Shown here: positions 1-8,634 of the stretch, one piece after another
Numbering within the stretch: position 1 is the stretch's first letter
How the letters are laid out: every line of letters starts with the position of its first letter
Source of the DNA: G963662605 sp963667005
GTDB taxonomy: Bacteria > Bacteroidota > Ignavibacteria > Ignavibacteriales > Ignavibacteriaceae
Assembly (NCBI GenBank): GCA_963667005.1
Contig: OY762937.1
Location: 2,604,001 to 2,668,000, forward strand
Direction: 5' to 3'
DNA length: 64,000 bases
Notes under the pieces: model-generated
Told to the model about the DNA's origin: nothing
Database searches by the model: none
The model's input: only the letters and a program-made list of their open reading frames with translations
Position numbers and translations under genes: made by a program

Positions 1-1
1 C

Positions 2-406
2 GAGAAGATTGATGCTTTGGGCGGAGCCGCTGCAGCCATTGAGACAGGATTCCAGCAAGGTGAAATCCAAAAGGCTGCTTACCGCTACGAAAAAGAAGTT
101 GAGTCAAAAGAGCGCATCATCGTCGGCGTGAATAAATTCCAGACCGAAGAACCGCCTCATACTGATTTGTTAAGAATTGACCAGCGTGTTCAGGATGAAC
201 AGGTTGCGTTTCTGAAGAGCGTAAAGAGTGGAAGAAGTCAGGATGAAGTGAAGGCGAAATTACTGGCATTGAAAGCCGCGGCGCAGGGAGACGCAAATCT
301 TATGCCGTATATCGTTGACGCGGTAAAAGTATATGCAAGTATCGGCGAAATCTGTAACGTTATGCGTGAAGTATTCGGCGAGTACAAAGAGACCGTATTT
401 ATTTAA
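2..406 (+). CDS. Methylmalonyl-CoA mutase catalytic subunit, C-terminal fragment
   Basis: This is the last 134 codons of an acyl-CoA mutase whose 5' part lies outside the window. The frame is open from base 2, so the TTG at 17 is an internal leucine and not a start. Residues such as GGAAAAIETGF, EKEVESKERIIVGVNKF and the closing IGEICNVMREVFGEY are typical of the end of the catalytic (TIM-barrel) chain. The protein stops right after this signature, with no cobalamin-binding DxHxxG domain. The B12-binding subunit is therefore probably a separate gene, as in two-subunit mutases. The enzyme interconverts (R)-methylmalonyl-CoA and succinyl-CoA. The methylmalonyl-CoA epimerase starts 23 bases downstream, which supports the assignment and suggests one transcript. 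Confidence 0.88.
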   Translation, partial: EKIDALGGAAAAIETGFQQGEIQKAAYRYEKEVESKERIIVGVNKFQTEEPPHTDLLRIDQRVQDEQVAFLKSVKSGRSQDEVKAKLLALKAAAQGDANLMPYIVDAVKVYASIGEICNVMREVFGEYKETVFI

Positions 407-429
407 TGAATTGAAAAACAGAGACATAC

Positions 430-831
430 ATGACACCTACACATATAGAACATATCGGCATTGCCGTAAAAAATTTAGAAGAATCAATAGCCTATTACGA
501 GAACGCCTTCGGCATGAAGTGCTACAACATTGAAGAAGTCAAAGACCAGAGAGTCAGAACGGCATTCTTCCTTGTCGGGCAGACGAAGATTGAGCTGCTT
601 GAATCAACCGATCCTGAAGGCCCAATCGGTAAATTTATCGAGAAGAAAGGCGAGGGAGTACACCATATCGCGTTTGCCGTTAACGGACTTTCCACGATGC
701 TTACGGATTTGGATGCCAAAGGCATACAGTTGATAGATAAACAGCCGCGTAAGGGCGCTGAAGGGCTTTCAATCGCATTCCTGCACCCGAAATCAACCCA
801 TGGCGTGCTGACCGAGCTCTGTGAGAAATAG
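430..831 (+). CDS. mce: Methylmalonyl-CoA epimerase
   Basis: A 133-residue single-domain protein of the vicinal oxygen chelate (glyoxalase) fold. It interconverts the (R) and (S) epimers of methylmalonyl-CoA and so feeds the mutase encoded just upstream. The N-terminus THIEHIGIAVKNLEESIAYY carries the first metal histidine. The second half has GEGVHHIAFAV (His79), and a closing glutamate sits in GVLTELCEK. With Gln51 in the VGQTKIELLE strand these form the usual four-ligand metal site. Length is normal for the family. The ATG follows the mutase stop by 23 bases, consistent with co-transcription in propionate metabolism. Confidence 0.93.
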   Translation: MTPTHIEHIGIAVKNLEESIAYYENAFGMKCYNIEEVKDQRVRTAFFLVGQTKIELLESTDPEGPIGKFIEKKGEGVHHIAFAVNGLSTMLTDLDAKGIQLIDKQPRKGAEGLSIAFLHPKSTHGVLTELCEK

Positions 832-858
832 TATTCATGATTTTTGATGAGGATATAG

Positions 859-2730
859 TTGGTTAGTTTAAGAAAATACTTGGATCAGCCCGGATTCGAC
901 TTATTTTTAAGCAGCGATGATACAAAAGGGGGATTATTACAACGGGAGCAGATAGACCCTAAATATATGTGGGATTTAACCCATATATATGTCTCAGAAG
1001 AACTCTGGGAAGCCGATTTTGCATGGGTTAACCAGAACTACTCCCGGATAAAGGAATATGAAGGCAAACTGGGTGATTCTGCGGAATCCCTGGCTGCCAT
1101 GTTGAAGCTGGATCAGGAGGTCACCGTTAGGCTTGAGCATTTGTACCTTTATGCGATGTTGGCAAAGGATCAGGACTTGCGCCAACCCCGGTATCAGGGA
1201 CTTGATAACAGGATAAAATCGCTCTATACCAACTATGCCACCGCGGCATCTTTCATTACTCCGGAGCTGATTGCTTTGGATAAACAGCTCATTAAGCAAT
1301 TTATCGCAACTCATTCTGAATTAAAGCATTACGACCATTTCTTTGAAGAGCTTTGGAGAACTAAGGAGCACACGCTTCCCAAGGAGCAGGAAGAGATATT
1401 GGCAGCCAGTTCTAAAATGTCGGATCTTGCCTATGATGCTTTTTCTATCTTTACAAATGCCGACCTGAAATTCCCCGAGTGCGAAGATGAAAACGGGGAA
1501 AAGGTACAAATGACGCATGGCAGGTACCAGTCTGCTTTGTATTCTCCGGATAGATCTTACCGCGAGAGGGCTTATAAAGCATATTATGCGCCGTATAAAG
1601 ATTATGCGAATACTCTTTCAACATTGTTTAATGGCGGGCTGAAATCGAAGATTTTTTACTCGGGAGCACGCAAATATGCCAGTGCTTTGGAGTCCTCATT
1701 AGATAAAAACAATGTACCTGTCAGTGTCTATGAGAATCTGATCAAATCAGTCTCAGAGAACCTTGCTCCCATGCACAGATGGACGGATTTGAAGCGGAAA
1801 GTGCTCGGTTTAGAGGGAATTCATCCGTATGATGTATATGTCGGCCTTTTTGACAAAAATGAAGAAAAGAAATACACCTACGAGGAGGGAATTGCCATCG
1901 TGAAAGCCGCTCTTAGTCCACTTGGTGAGGATTATGGCAAAATGCTCGATATGGCATTCGCAAATCGCTGGGTTGATGTCTTTGAAACACCCGGAAAACG
2001 GAGCGGAGCCTATTCCTCAGGGACGACCTATGGAATGCACCCTTATGTCCTCCTTAATTGGAATTCACTCCTGAACGACATCTTTACTCTTGCCCACGAA
2101 ATGGGGCATAATATGCACTCATTTTTGACCGGAAAACATCAGCCTTTCGTGTATGCCGATTATTCAATTTTCCTTGCCGAAGTTGCTTCGACCTTCAATG
2201 AGTCGCTTTTGTTGGAATATTTACTCAAGAATGCCGGAACAAAGGCAGAGAAAATATCCCTTATGGAGCGCTACCTGAATAATGTTTCTGCAACGTTCTA
2301 CCGTCAGACTATGTTTGCCGAGTTCGAATTGCTGACCTATCAGAAAGTCGAAAAAGGTGAGGCACTCACCCCCGATGATCTCAGGGAGATGTACTCATCG
2401 GTCTATAAAAAGTATATGGGGCCTGCTCTTGTTTTGGATGAAGAAGAAGAATATACCTGGGCTCGTGTTCCGCATTTCTATTATAATTTTTATGTGTACC
2501 AGTACGCTACCGGATTTGCGGCAAGTGAGGCTTTAGCCCAGCAGGTTTTGAGCGATGGTGCGCCGGCTATAGAACGGTATTTTTCGTTTCTGAAAGCTGG
2601 TAAATCGGACTATCCGATAAATATTTTAAGACAAGCCGGTGTTGATATGGCTTCTTCGGAGCCGATTATTAAAACGGCGCAAAAAATGAATGCAATATTA
2701 GATGCATTGGAATCACTTATCGAAAAATAA
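859..2730 (+). CDS. pepF: Oligoendopeptidase F family zinc metallopeptidase (M3)
   Basis: A 623-residue cytoplasmic peptidase of family M3 that degrades short peptides. The zinc site is the HEMGH motif at about residues 413-417, within TLAHEMGHNMHSF. The third ligand glutamate is in the following helix (FLAEVASTFNE). The N-terminal segment IDPKYMWDLTHIY matches the conserved start of PepF proteins, so the ATG at 967 is too late. An in-frame stop immediately precedes the TTG at 859, which has a GAGG box at 849-852 with 6 bases of spacing. TTG 859 is therefore the preferred start. No signal peptide is visible. The gene follows mce by 27 bases and may share its transcript. Confidence 0.9.
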   Translation: MVSLRKYLDQPGFDLFLSSDDTKGGLLQREQIDPKYMWDLTHIYVSEELWEADFAWVNQNYSRIKEYEGKLGDSAESLAAMLKLDQEVTVRLEHLYLYAMLAKDQDLRQPRYQGLDNRIKSLYTNYATAASFITPELIALDKQLIKQFIATHSELKHYDHFFEELWRTKEHTLPKEQEEILAASSKMSDLAYDAFSIFTNADLKFPECEDENGEKVQMTHGRYQSALYSPDRSYRERAYKAYYAPYKDYANTLSTLFNGGLKSKIFYSGARKYASALESSLDKNNVPVSVYENLIKSVSENLAPMHRWTDLKRKVLGLEGIHPYDVYVGLFDKNEEKKYTYEEGIAIVKAALSPLGEDYGKMLDMAFANRWVDVFETPGKRSGAYSSGTTYGMHPYVLLNWNSLLNDIFTLAHEMGHNMHSFLTGKHQPFVYADYSIFLAEVASTFNESLLLEYLLKNAGTKAEKISLMERYLNNVSATFYRQTMFAEFELLTYQKVEKGEALTPDDLREMYSSVYKKYMGPALVLDEEEEYTWARVPHFYYNFYVYQYATGFAASEALAQQVLSDGAPAIERYFSFLKAGKSDYPINILRQAGVDMASSEPIIKTAQKMNAILDALESLIEK

Positions 2731-2750
2731 GAAAAAGGAAAGAGGTTCAG

Positions 2751-3764
2751 ATGAAGATCTATTCGAAAGCTGAGTTGAACAACCATCATCAATCCCTGAC
2801 GTATGATGATATCAGTCTTATACCCACCCGTATCTCCTCAGTTAAATCACGCTCCGAAGTCGTTATTAACGACTCATTTCTTGGTTATGAATTATTAGTC
2901 CCGGTTTTATCAAGTCCCATGGATACCGTCACCGGTATTGAGATGGCTATGGCGCTGGATAATATGGGGTGTATCGGTATTCTGAACCGGTTTGACTCAT
3001 CACTGCACACACTTTTGGAAGATGACAACATAGCGAATTCACTGAAAAGCGTTTCAGTCGCACTGAACACGGACAAAGAGACTATTGAACGTCTTGCTGA
3101 ACGTAAATATCTTATTTGTATTGATACGGCAAATGCGAATAACAGGGAAGTCTTGAAGAAGTGTGAAGAGGTTAAGAAATATGGCGTTCAGGTAATTCTT
3201 GGAAACATTGCTCACGGTGCAACATTAAGTGATCTGGAAAATGCCGGCGCTGATGCTGTACGTGTCGGTATAGGCAGCGGAAGTGTTTGCACGACATCGG
3301 TACAGACGGGTATCGGTATCGGGCAGGTATCCTCAATTCTTGATGTGTTGCATACCCGCAATGAAAAGAAATTAAAGATTAAGATTATCGCTGACGGCGG
3401 AATAAAAAGCGCCGGTGATGTTGCAAAGGCTTTGGCTCTTGGGGCTGACGTCGTGATGCTTGGACGTATGCTTGCCGGGACAAAGGAAACTCCGGGTGAG
3501 ATTATTAAGTATAATGGCCAGCTTTGGAAAAAATACCGCGGATCGGCTTCATTCGGTGTTAAGATGAAGAATGAATTCATCGAAGGTGAGGAGACGATGG
3601 TCGCGTATAAGGGATTAGTCTCGAACGTGATAAACAGCATTTCGGATGGTGTGAAAAGCGCGATGAGCTATATGAACTGTCTCTCCCTTCAGGAACTGCG
3701 GCAGACTGAGACATTCTCAATCTTGAGCAACAGTTCATATATTGAGCGGCTGCCGAAGGCATAA
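2751..3764 (+). CDS. guaC: IMP dehydrogenase/GMP reductase family protein, probably GMP reductase
   Basis: A 337-residue (beta/alpha)8 barrel enzyme of the IMPDH/GMPR family. The N-terminus LTYDDISLIP and the VLSSPMDTVTG strand are family hallmarks. The catalytic cysteine is in GIGSGSVCTT and the phosphate-binding strand is IIADGGIKSAGDVAKALALGA. It has no CBS (Bateman) pair, and the length fits GMP reductases, which convert GMP to IMP with NADPH. The arginine that usually follows the CTT triplet is a serine here (CTTSVQTG), so the exact reaction is less certain. A CBS-less IMP dehydrogenase remains possible. A strong AAAGAGG box precedes the ATG, and the gene starts 20 bases after pepF. Confidence 0.7.
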   Translation: MKIYSKAELNNHHQSLTYDDISLIPTRISSVKSRSEVVINDSFLGYELLVPVLSSPMDTVTGIEMAMALDNMGCIGILNRFDSSLHTLLEDDNIANSLKSVSVALNTDKETIERLAERKYLICIDTANANNREVLKKCEEVKKYGVQVILGNIAHGATLSDLENAGADAVRVGIGSGSVCTTSVQTGIGIGQVSSILDVLHTRNEKKLKIKIIADGGIKSAGDVAKALALGADVVMLGRMLAGTKETPGEIIKYNGQLWKKYRGSASFGVKMKNEFIEGEETMVAYKGLVSNVINSISDGVKSAMSYMNCLSLQELRQTETFSILSNSSYIERLPKA

Positions 3765-3798
3765 AGCTATAGAGGGTTTCGTAAAGTCGATTGTCCTG

Positions 3799-3938
3799 AA
3801 CATTAACACGGCGTTTCAACGCCGTGAGAGCTACATATCCATCAATCGGGCTTTAGCCCAATAAGTTGCAATAATTGGACTAAAGTCCATAAGTCTTGGG
3901 ATGTACCTGTCACGGCGTTGAAACGCCGTGTTAATGTT
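3799..3938. repeat. Compound extragenic palindrome with a 28-bp perfect inverted repeat
   Basis: The gap between two convergent genes is filled by nested palindromes. A 28-base arm at 3799-3826 is repeated as its exact reverse complement at 3911-3938. Each arm is itself a hairpin built on CACGGCGTT-TC-AACGCCGTG. Between them lie two shorter hairpins, GGGCTTTAGCCC at 3848-3859 and GGACTAAAGTCC at 3877-3888. The sequence AATTGGACTAAAGTCC recurs at 14681-14696. This resembles REP-type extragenic elements. It could also work as a bidirectional transcription barrier between the convergent genes. No transposase is nearby. Confidence 0.85.
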
Positions 3939-3944
3939 TTAGTG

Positions 3945-4604
3945 CTATACTATTTCAGTTTCGATATGGCAGATATTGCCGATGCTGCCCTGAAGTTTAT
4001 CTCCGCGAACGACCTGACTGACACCTGCCGGTGTACCGGTGAAAATCAAATCTCCGGGCTCCAATTTTAATCTCTCGGAAACATACGAAATAATCGCAGC
4101 GGGGGAGAATATCATTGTACTTAACGAAGCCTGCTGTCTGGTTTGTCCATTAACCTGTAACGAGATTTCCTCTTTCAGAATGTTCGGGACTGAACTGTGT
4201 GAAACGAATTCAGATACGACTGCGGAGGTGTCGAAGCATTTTGACAGTGTCCATGGTTCGCCTTTGGAAATCTGTTCACTTTGCAAATCGCGAAGAGTCA
4301 TATCGAGTCCGACTCCATATCCGGCGATACCTTTTAAGGCTTTCTTTTCATCAACACTTTTCATCTCGCTGCCTACCAATACCACCAGCTCAATTTCATG
4401 ATGGAGGTTTTGGGAGTAAGCAGGATGAATTACGTTCTGGCCTGTTTGGATGAGTACTGATGCGGGTTTAAGGAAGATTACCGGAAAAGCGGGGAGTTCA
4501 TGTCCCAGCTCTTTCGCGTGTGCAGCATAGTTTCTGCCGACGCAAATGATCTTTCCTACATTGATTTTTTCCTGAGCACCGTGAAATTTGACATAGTGGA
4601 GCAT
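3945..4604 (-). CDS. Fumarylacetoacetate hydrolase (FAH) family protein
   Basis: A 219-residue single-domain FAH-family protein. The family includes acylpyruvases, oxaloacetate decarboxylases and 2-hydroxyhepta-2,4-diene-1,7-dioate isomerases. Visible signatures are IICVGRNYAAHAKELG near the N-terminus, the metal-binding HHEIELVVLVG strand, GYGVGLDMTLRDLQ, and the C-terminal GDLIFTGTPAGV. The acidic residues of the HEIE and LDMTLRD segments are the expected divalent metal ligands. Length and order match the FAHD1/YcgM type. The substrate cannot be fixed from sequence. The next gene upstream on this strand, an RmlD-like reductase, ends 11 bases before this start, so the two may be co-transcribed. 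Confidence 0.85.
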   Translation of the reverse strand: MLHYVKFHGAQEKINVGKIICVGRNYAAHAKELGHELPAFPVIFLKPASVLIQTGQNVIHPAYSQNLHHEIELVVLVGSEMKSVDEKKALKGIAGYGVGLDMTLRDLQSEQISKGEPWTLSKCFDTSAVVSEFVSHSSVPNILKEEISLQVNGQTRQQASLSTMIFSPAAIISYVSERLKLEPGDLIFTGTPAGVSQVVRGDKLQGSIGNICHIETEIV

Positions 4605-4615
4605 ATTGAAACCTG

Positions 4616-5518
4616 TTACATCTTGTGAATGATTACGATCAATTCTTGTTGAATTGTTTCCCTTAACGGGGGTTGGGTGATACCCAGAGCTAATAACTTG
4701 GAAATATCCATTGAGACATCTTCAACTACAGGATTGGATGATATATCTCTCAAGGAAATTTGTTGTATAAGTGACTTATCGAAGCCACCCAATTCACACA
4801 CTATTTCACCAACCTGAACACGTGAAGTCCGTTCGGGTCCGGCTAAATTAATGATATCGCTTTGAGTTTCTTTGGAAGCAACCTCAGAAATGATTCTTGC
4901 TGCTTCGCGAAGTGACAGGGTGGAACGGTATTGATCATGGAACAGTCTGACCGTTTTTCCTTGCTGCAATGATTTTATCATTTCCTCAAAGAAACATGAC
5001 GCGTGGTTTTTCCCGGCGCCAAATAGCAGTGCTGTTCTAAAAATAATATATTCAACTCCCGACTGCTGAATTTTTCTTTCACCCATGAGTTTAGTCTCTG
5101 CATAGAGAGACACAGGAATAAGTTTTGCATCTTCTTTCAGTAACGAACCGCGGTATCCGGCGTACACCAGATCAGTTGAAGTATAAAGAATTTTTGCACC
5201 GTGCTTTTTGCATAACATCGCAAGGTGATTTGTAGCTTCCACGTTGGTTTTGAAAACAACTGCATCATCGAGCTTATCAGCTAATGCGGGATTCGATACT
5301 GCAGCAGTGTGAACGACTATCTCAGGGTGAAATTCATCAAAAAGTTTTCCAATAAACGGATAATCGTTGATATCTCCCTGCCGGTTGGGGAATTGAAGAC
5401 AGTTGCCGGGATGGCTTCTGTACAGCGTGAGTATATCATGATGCCTGGACAATTCTTCATTGAGATACTGTCCGAGTAATCCGCCCCCGCCTGTAATAAG
5501 TATTCGTTTTGAAGCCAT
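4616..5518 (-). CDS. RmlD-like sugar-nucleotide reductase / NAD(P)-dependent epimerase family
   Basis: A 300-residue extended short-chain dehydrogenase. The Rossmann glycine motif is at the N-terminus (ILITGGGGLLGQYL). The substrate region shows the YTSTDLVYAG strand and the catalytic YxxxK in LYAETKLMGER. These fit the RmlD (dTDP-4-dehydrorhamnose reductase) branch that reduces nucleotide-linked keto sugars. No other rhamnose-biosynthesis gene is nearby, so the true substrate is unknown. The ATG at 5518 is directly followed by the Rossmann motif, which supports the start. The gene lies 11 bases upstream of the FAH-family gene. Confidence 0.75.
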   Translation of the reverse strand: MASKRILITGGGGLLGQYLNEELSRHHDILTLYRSHPGNCLQFPNRQGDINDYPFIGKLFDEFHPEIVVHTAAVSNPALADKLDDAVVFKTNVEATNHLAMLCKKHGAKILYTSTDLVYAGYRGSLLKEDAKLIPVSLYAETKLMGERKIQQSGVEYIIFRTALLFGAGKNHASCFFEEMIKSLQQGKTVRLFHDQYRSTLSLREAARIISEVASKETQSDIINLAGPERTSRVQVGEIVCELGGFDKSLIQQISLRDISSNPVVEDVSMDISKLLALGITQPPLRETIQQELIVIIHKM

Positions 5519-5560
5519 GAACTTACTGTACTTTAGATGAATTATGTATCAAAAATAATA

Positions 5561-5592
5561 AAAATCCCGCTAGTTCATCGCGGGATTTTTTA
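5561..5592 (-). terminator. Rho-independent terminator after the lipoprotein gene
   Basis: A 10-bp stem, AAAATCCCGC at 5561-5570 pairing with GCGGGATTTT at 5580-5589, closes a 9-base loop. Read on the minus strand it is followed by a T-rich run. It lies just past the stop of the minus-strand lipoprotein gene. It also has a T-run on the plus strand. Confidence 0.85.
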
Positions 5593-5614
5593 AAAGACCT
5601 ATAAAAACGTTTCC

Positions 5615-6046
5615 TTAGTCATTCGCTAATTCAAGCCGTTTTTCAAATGTGGCTTTCTGATTTCCGAGTTCATCGAAAATATTGAAAATCACTTTATATT
5701 CGCCTGCGGTGTATGTCGAGTCAAGCTCAAACTGTGATTCCAAAGGAATGTCAGATAGCTTTTCTTTGCTTTCCTGACTTGCAGCTCCGGTATACAACTT
5801 TGCTTTTGTCACTCCCGAAGGCGTAACAAGGTCAACCGTATAAGTAAGGTTGGAAGAGAATACGTTATTCGCTTCTTTCTGTAAAAATCCTTTTACCCGG
5901 ACAGAAGCATTTACATCCCAACCTCCGTCACCGAGATCATACGCAAAAGCCTCTCCGCTGAAAGCCTGTAACTTATCCGGACTTTTTGAACTGCATCCTG
6001 CAAGTACCAGGACAGCGATAATTGCTGCGAAATATAATTTTTTCAT
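5615..6046 (-). CDS. Predicted lipoprotein of unknown function
   Basis: A 143-residue protein when started at the ATG at 6046, which has a GGAG box 6 bases upstream. A longer frame to 6106 exists but adds a poor N-terminus. The first residues MKKLYFAAIIAVLVLAGC form a short signal peptide ending in a lipobox (LAGC), so it is probably a lipid-anchored envelope protein. The mature part looks like a single beta-sandwich: segments such as WDVNASVRVKGF, TYTVDLVTPSG and EYKVIFNIFDELGN alternate strands and turns. I do not recognise the family. It lies downstream of serC on the same strand and ends at a clear terminator. Confidence 0.75.
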   Translation of the reverse strand: MKKLYFAAIIAVLVLAGCSSKSPDKLQAFSGEAFAYDLGDGGWDVNASVRVKGFLQKEANNVFSSNLTYTVDLVTPSGVTKAKLYTGAASQESKEKLSDIPLESQFELDSTYTAGEYKVIFNIFDELGNQKATFEKRLELAND

Positions 6047-6117
6047 TGTAACTCCATTACTATACACAGAAACGGCCGTAACGATTCCGGCACGGCAGTA
6101 CTGCATGATAAATTTAA

Positions 6118-7206
6118 TTAACCGTTTTTAGCCTGGAATTCCTTCATGAAGGCAACAAGGTCTTCAACGCCTTTTTTCGGGAAGGCATTGTAAATAGATG
6201 CACGGAGGCCGCCGACTGAACGGTGTCCTTTTAATCCATCAAATCCGGCTTTGGTTGCTTCGCTGATAAGTTTTTTCTCAAGCTCTTCAGTAGGCAGATT
6301 GAATGTAACGTTCATCAATGAACGGCTGTCTTTCAATGCATGACCTCTGTAATATCCACCGCTTGCATCAATGCAATCATAGAGGATACCGGCTTTTTCA
6401 AGGTTAGTCTTATACATTGCATCAAGTCCGCCGTTTTTCAGCAGCCATTTTGCAACGAGACCGACAATGTAAATACCGAATACGTTACAGGTGTTATACA
6501 ATGAATCGTTTTCAGCATGTGTTTTATAATTTAACATGGTGTGCAAGCTGTCCTGTGAGCGTTCGAGCATATCTTTGCGAACGATAACGAGGGCAAGACC
6601 GGATGGTCCGATATTCTTCTGGGCACCTGCATAAATGAGTGCATATTTATTAACATCAATTTTCTTGTGCATGATATCGGATGAAGCATCGCAAATCAAC
6701 GGTACGTTACCGACTTCAGGTTCTTTATGCCATTCGGTTCCGTAGATAGTATTGTTTGATGTGAAGTGAACATATGCTGCTTCTGGATCAAGTTTTAATT
6801 CTTCCTGAGTTGGGATTCTGTTAAATGTTTCTGCTTCTGTTGAGGCAGCAATATTAACGGTTCCGACTCTCTTAGCTTCTTTAACGGCTTTCTTTGACCA
6901 AACACCGGTAACAATGTAATCTGCTTTATTGACCGGAGGCATAAGATTCAATGGTATCATTGAGAACTGTAAGCTTGCGCCGCCGTGAAGGAAAAGAATT
7001 TCGTAATTATCGTTCAAATCAAGCAGCTTGCGCAAATTTGCTTTTGCTGTTTGATGAATTTCGTCATACACTTTTGATCTATGGCTAATCTCGAGAATTG
7101 ACATTCCGACACCGGGGAGTGCAAATAAATTTTCTTGTGCTTCTTTTAAAACGTCTTCCGGTAGAATTGCCGGACCAGCGCTAAAATTATATATTCTCTT
7201 TTCCAT
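6118..7206 (-). CDS. serC: Phosphoserine aminotransferase
   Basis: A 362-residue PLP-dependent class V aminotransferase that converts 3-phosphohydroxypyruvate and glutamate to phosphoserine in serine synthesis, and also acts in PLP synthesis. The N-terminus NFSAGPAILPEDVL, the HGGASLQF loop, the CDASSDI aspartate region and the PLP lysine at about residue 197 in AGAQKNIGPSG are all diagnostic. The C-terminus has GHRSVGGLRASIYNA. The frame runs upstream to 7278, but the ATG at 7206 has a GGAG box and starts right at the conserved N-terminus, so it is preferred. It is followed by the lipoprotein gene. Confidence 0.96.
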   Translation of the reverse strand: MEKRIYNFSAGPAILPEDVLKEAQENLFALPGVGMSILEISHRSKVYDEIHQTAKANLRKLLDLNDNYEILFLHGGASLQFSMIPLNLMPPVNKADYIVTGVWSKKAVKEAKRVGTVNIAASTEAETFNRIPTQEELKLDPEAAYVHFTSNNTIYGTEWHKEPEVGNVPLICDASSDIMHKKIDVNKYALIYAGAQKNIGPSGLALVIVRKDMLERSQDSLHTMLNYKTHAENDSLYNTCNVFGIYIVGLVAKWLLKNGGLDAMYKTNLEKAGILYDCIDASGGYYRGHALKDSRSLMNVTFNLPTEELEKKLISEATKAGFDGLKGHRSVGGLRASIYNAFPKKGVEDLVAFMKEFQAKNG

Positions 7207-7298
7207 TAGAACTCCAATTGATAAATGAATAATCAAAATTTTGATATATAAAATACCTGATTTTAGGCTTTCCCTCAAAGGAAATAAAACTATTTTTT

Positions 7299-8090
7299 TT
7301 AGCTGAGAAGGTCATTAATCGAGTTAAAAACAAAGGTCGGTTTTACATCCGAATTACCGTTAATAAAGTTTTTTACTCCGGTCATAACCAATGCAGTATC
7401 TATGCCGAAATCGTTTCCCATTTTTATGTCGGTCTCAAGCCTGTCGCCGATTAACAGGAGCTTTTCCGCGGGCAGCTGAATAAACTCAAACACCGTATCC
7501 ATCATTAATGGAGAAGGCTTACCGAATACGATTTCCGGCTTCCGGTGTGTTCTTTTTTCCAAAGCGGCAAGGGTAGCACCTGCATCCCAAATTTCGCCTT
7601 CATCAACGGGACAGGTATTATCAGTGTTAACGGCTAAAAACTGCGCACCTAATTCAAGGCTGTGCGCCGCGATTTCCAGCTTGGGGAATGTCAACGCTCG
7701 ATCCAGGGTGACCAGAACAATATCAACGTTAACCGGATTATCGGTAAATGTTAATCCGTATTTTTCAATTTCTGTGACAAAGGTCGGTTCTGAAATAGCG
7801 AAAAACTTGGCTCCGGCACAATTCTTCTCGAGATACCTGCCGGCGACTAAGGTTGCATTGAATACTTCAGAGAGGGAGAGTTTTATGCCATGTCCCGAGA
7901 GGAACTCATAGTACTCATCCACGGTACCGGTTGTCTTGTTGGATACAAAGGCAATTTTTTTATTAAGCTTTCTCAGCTTATTGATGGTAATATCTGCGCC
8001 GGGTACGATATGCGAGCCGCGATAGACTGTACCATCGAGATCAAAGATGATACCGTCATAATTCGAAAGTGAAAAACTTTTATCAGACAA
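7299..8090 (-). CDS. NagD-like HAD-superfamily sugar phosphatase
   Basis: A 263-residue HAD phosphatase with a C2-type cap. Motif I is FDLDGTVYRG with Asp17 and Asp19. Motif II is the serine in FVSNKTTGT. Motifs III and IV are the lysine in FGKPSPLMMD and the acidic pair in LLIGDRLETDI. The arrangement matches NagD and 4-nitrophenylphosphatase-like proteins, which dephosphorylate small sugar or nucleotide phosphates in the cytoplasm. There is no ATG before motif I. The most plausible start is TTG at 8090, although a clear ribosome-binding site is not visible. It may be transcribed with serC downstream. Confidence 0.85.
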   Translation of the reverse strand: MSDKSFSLSNYDGIIFDLDGTVYRGSHIVPGADITINKLRKLNKKIAFVSNKTTGTVDEYYEFLSGHGIKLSLSEVFNATLVAGRYLEKNCAGAKFFAISEPTFVTEIEKYGLTFTDNPVNVDIVLVTLDRALTFPKLEIAAHSLELGAQFLAVNTDNTCPVDEGEIWDAGATLAALEKRTHRKPEIVFGKPSPLMMDTVFEFIQLPAEKLLLIGDRLETDIKMGNDFGIDTALVMTGVKNFINGNSDVKPTFVFNSINDLLS

Positions 8091-8156
8091 TTGAATTTCG
8101 CATTATTTGAATGAATAAAAACTCTCAAAATTTACGGAAATTTTAAGATAAATCAT

Positions 8157-8187
8157 GCTTCCGGAGAAAGAATTATTCCCCGGAAGC
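8157..8187 (-). terminator. Hairpin downstream of the rhodanese gene
   Basis: An 8-bp stem GCTTCCGG/CCGGAAGC (8157-8164 with 8180-8187) lies after the stop of the minus-strand rhodanese gene. The T-run on the minus strand is weak, so terminator function is only likely. Confidence 0.4.
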
Positions 8188-8219
8188 TAAAGGTTTGTTT
8201 ACATGAGAATGAGGAGTGA

Positions 8220-8561
8220 TTACCGGTTGGTGTAGCCGTACATGCCACCAAGTACATTAAGTGCAGTAAAACCGTTTTTATTAAGATATTTTGCCGCACT
8301 TCTTGAGCGTGAACCTGATTGACAGATAACAGCGATTTCACGGTTCTTGAACTTCTCCAGTTCCTTGAGCCTTGAGCTTAATTCCTGTAGCGGAATGTTA
8401 ATTGCTGATGGAATTTTTTTATATGGACCTTTACATTCTGCAGTCGTCCTTACATCCAGCACGAGGACAGCATTCGTTTTTAATTTATTTCTAAATTCTT
8501 CAGCGTTGATATTAATATTGGGGGCAGCACTTTTACCAAATAGTCCGAAAAGAGAGAACAT
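8220..8561 (-). CDS. Single-domain rhodanese-like protein
   Basis: A 113-residue rhodanese-homology protein. The domain starts with the LVLDVRTTAECKGPYKKIP segment. The active-site loop is CQSGSRS with the catalytic Cys80 at the usual place. It ends with LNVLGGMYGY. Such proteins transfer sulfane sulfur or act in sulfur trafficking and detoxification. The first 14 residues (MFSLFGLFGKSAAP) are hydrophobic but too short for a clear signal peptide, so location is uncertain. The gene stands alone between the NagD-like gene and a repeat-rich gap. Confidence 0.9.
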   Translation of the reverse strand: MFSLFGLFGKSAAPNININAEEFRNKLKTNAVLVLDVRTTAECKGPYKKIPSAINIPLQELSSRLKELEKFKNREIAVICQSGSRSRSAAKYLNKNGFTALNVLGGMYGYTNR

Positions 8562-8634
8562 GATACATACCTTTAGAGGCTAGTTAAAAATTAATTTTCA
8601 TTACAAGAGTTAGAATTGAGCAAATTCTAAAAAG

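Noticed and set aside
3797..3940. CRISPR-like appearance of repeated hairpins
   Set aside because: Only two inverted copies, no direct repeats with regular spacers and no cas genes.
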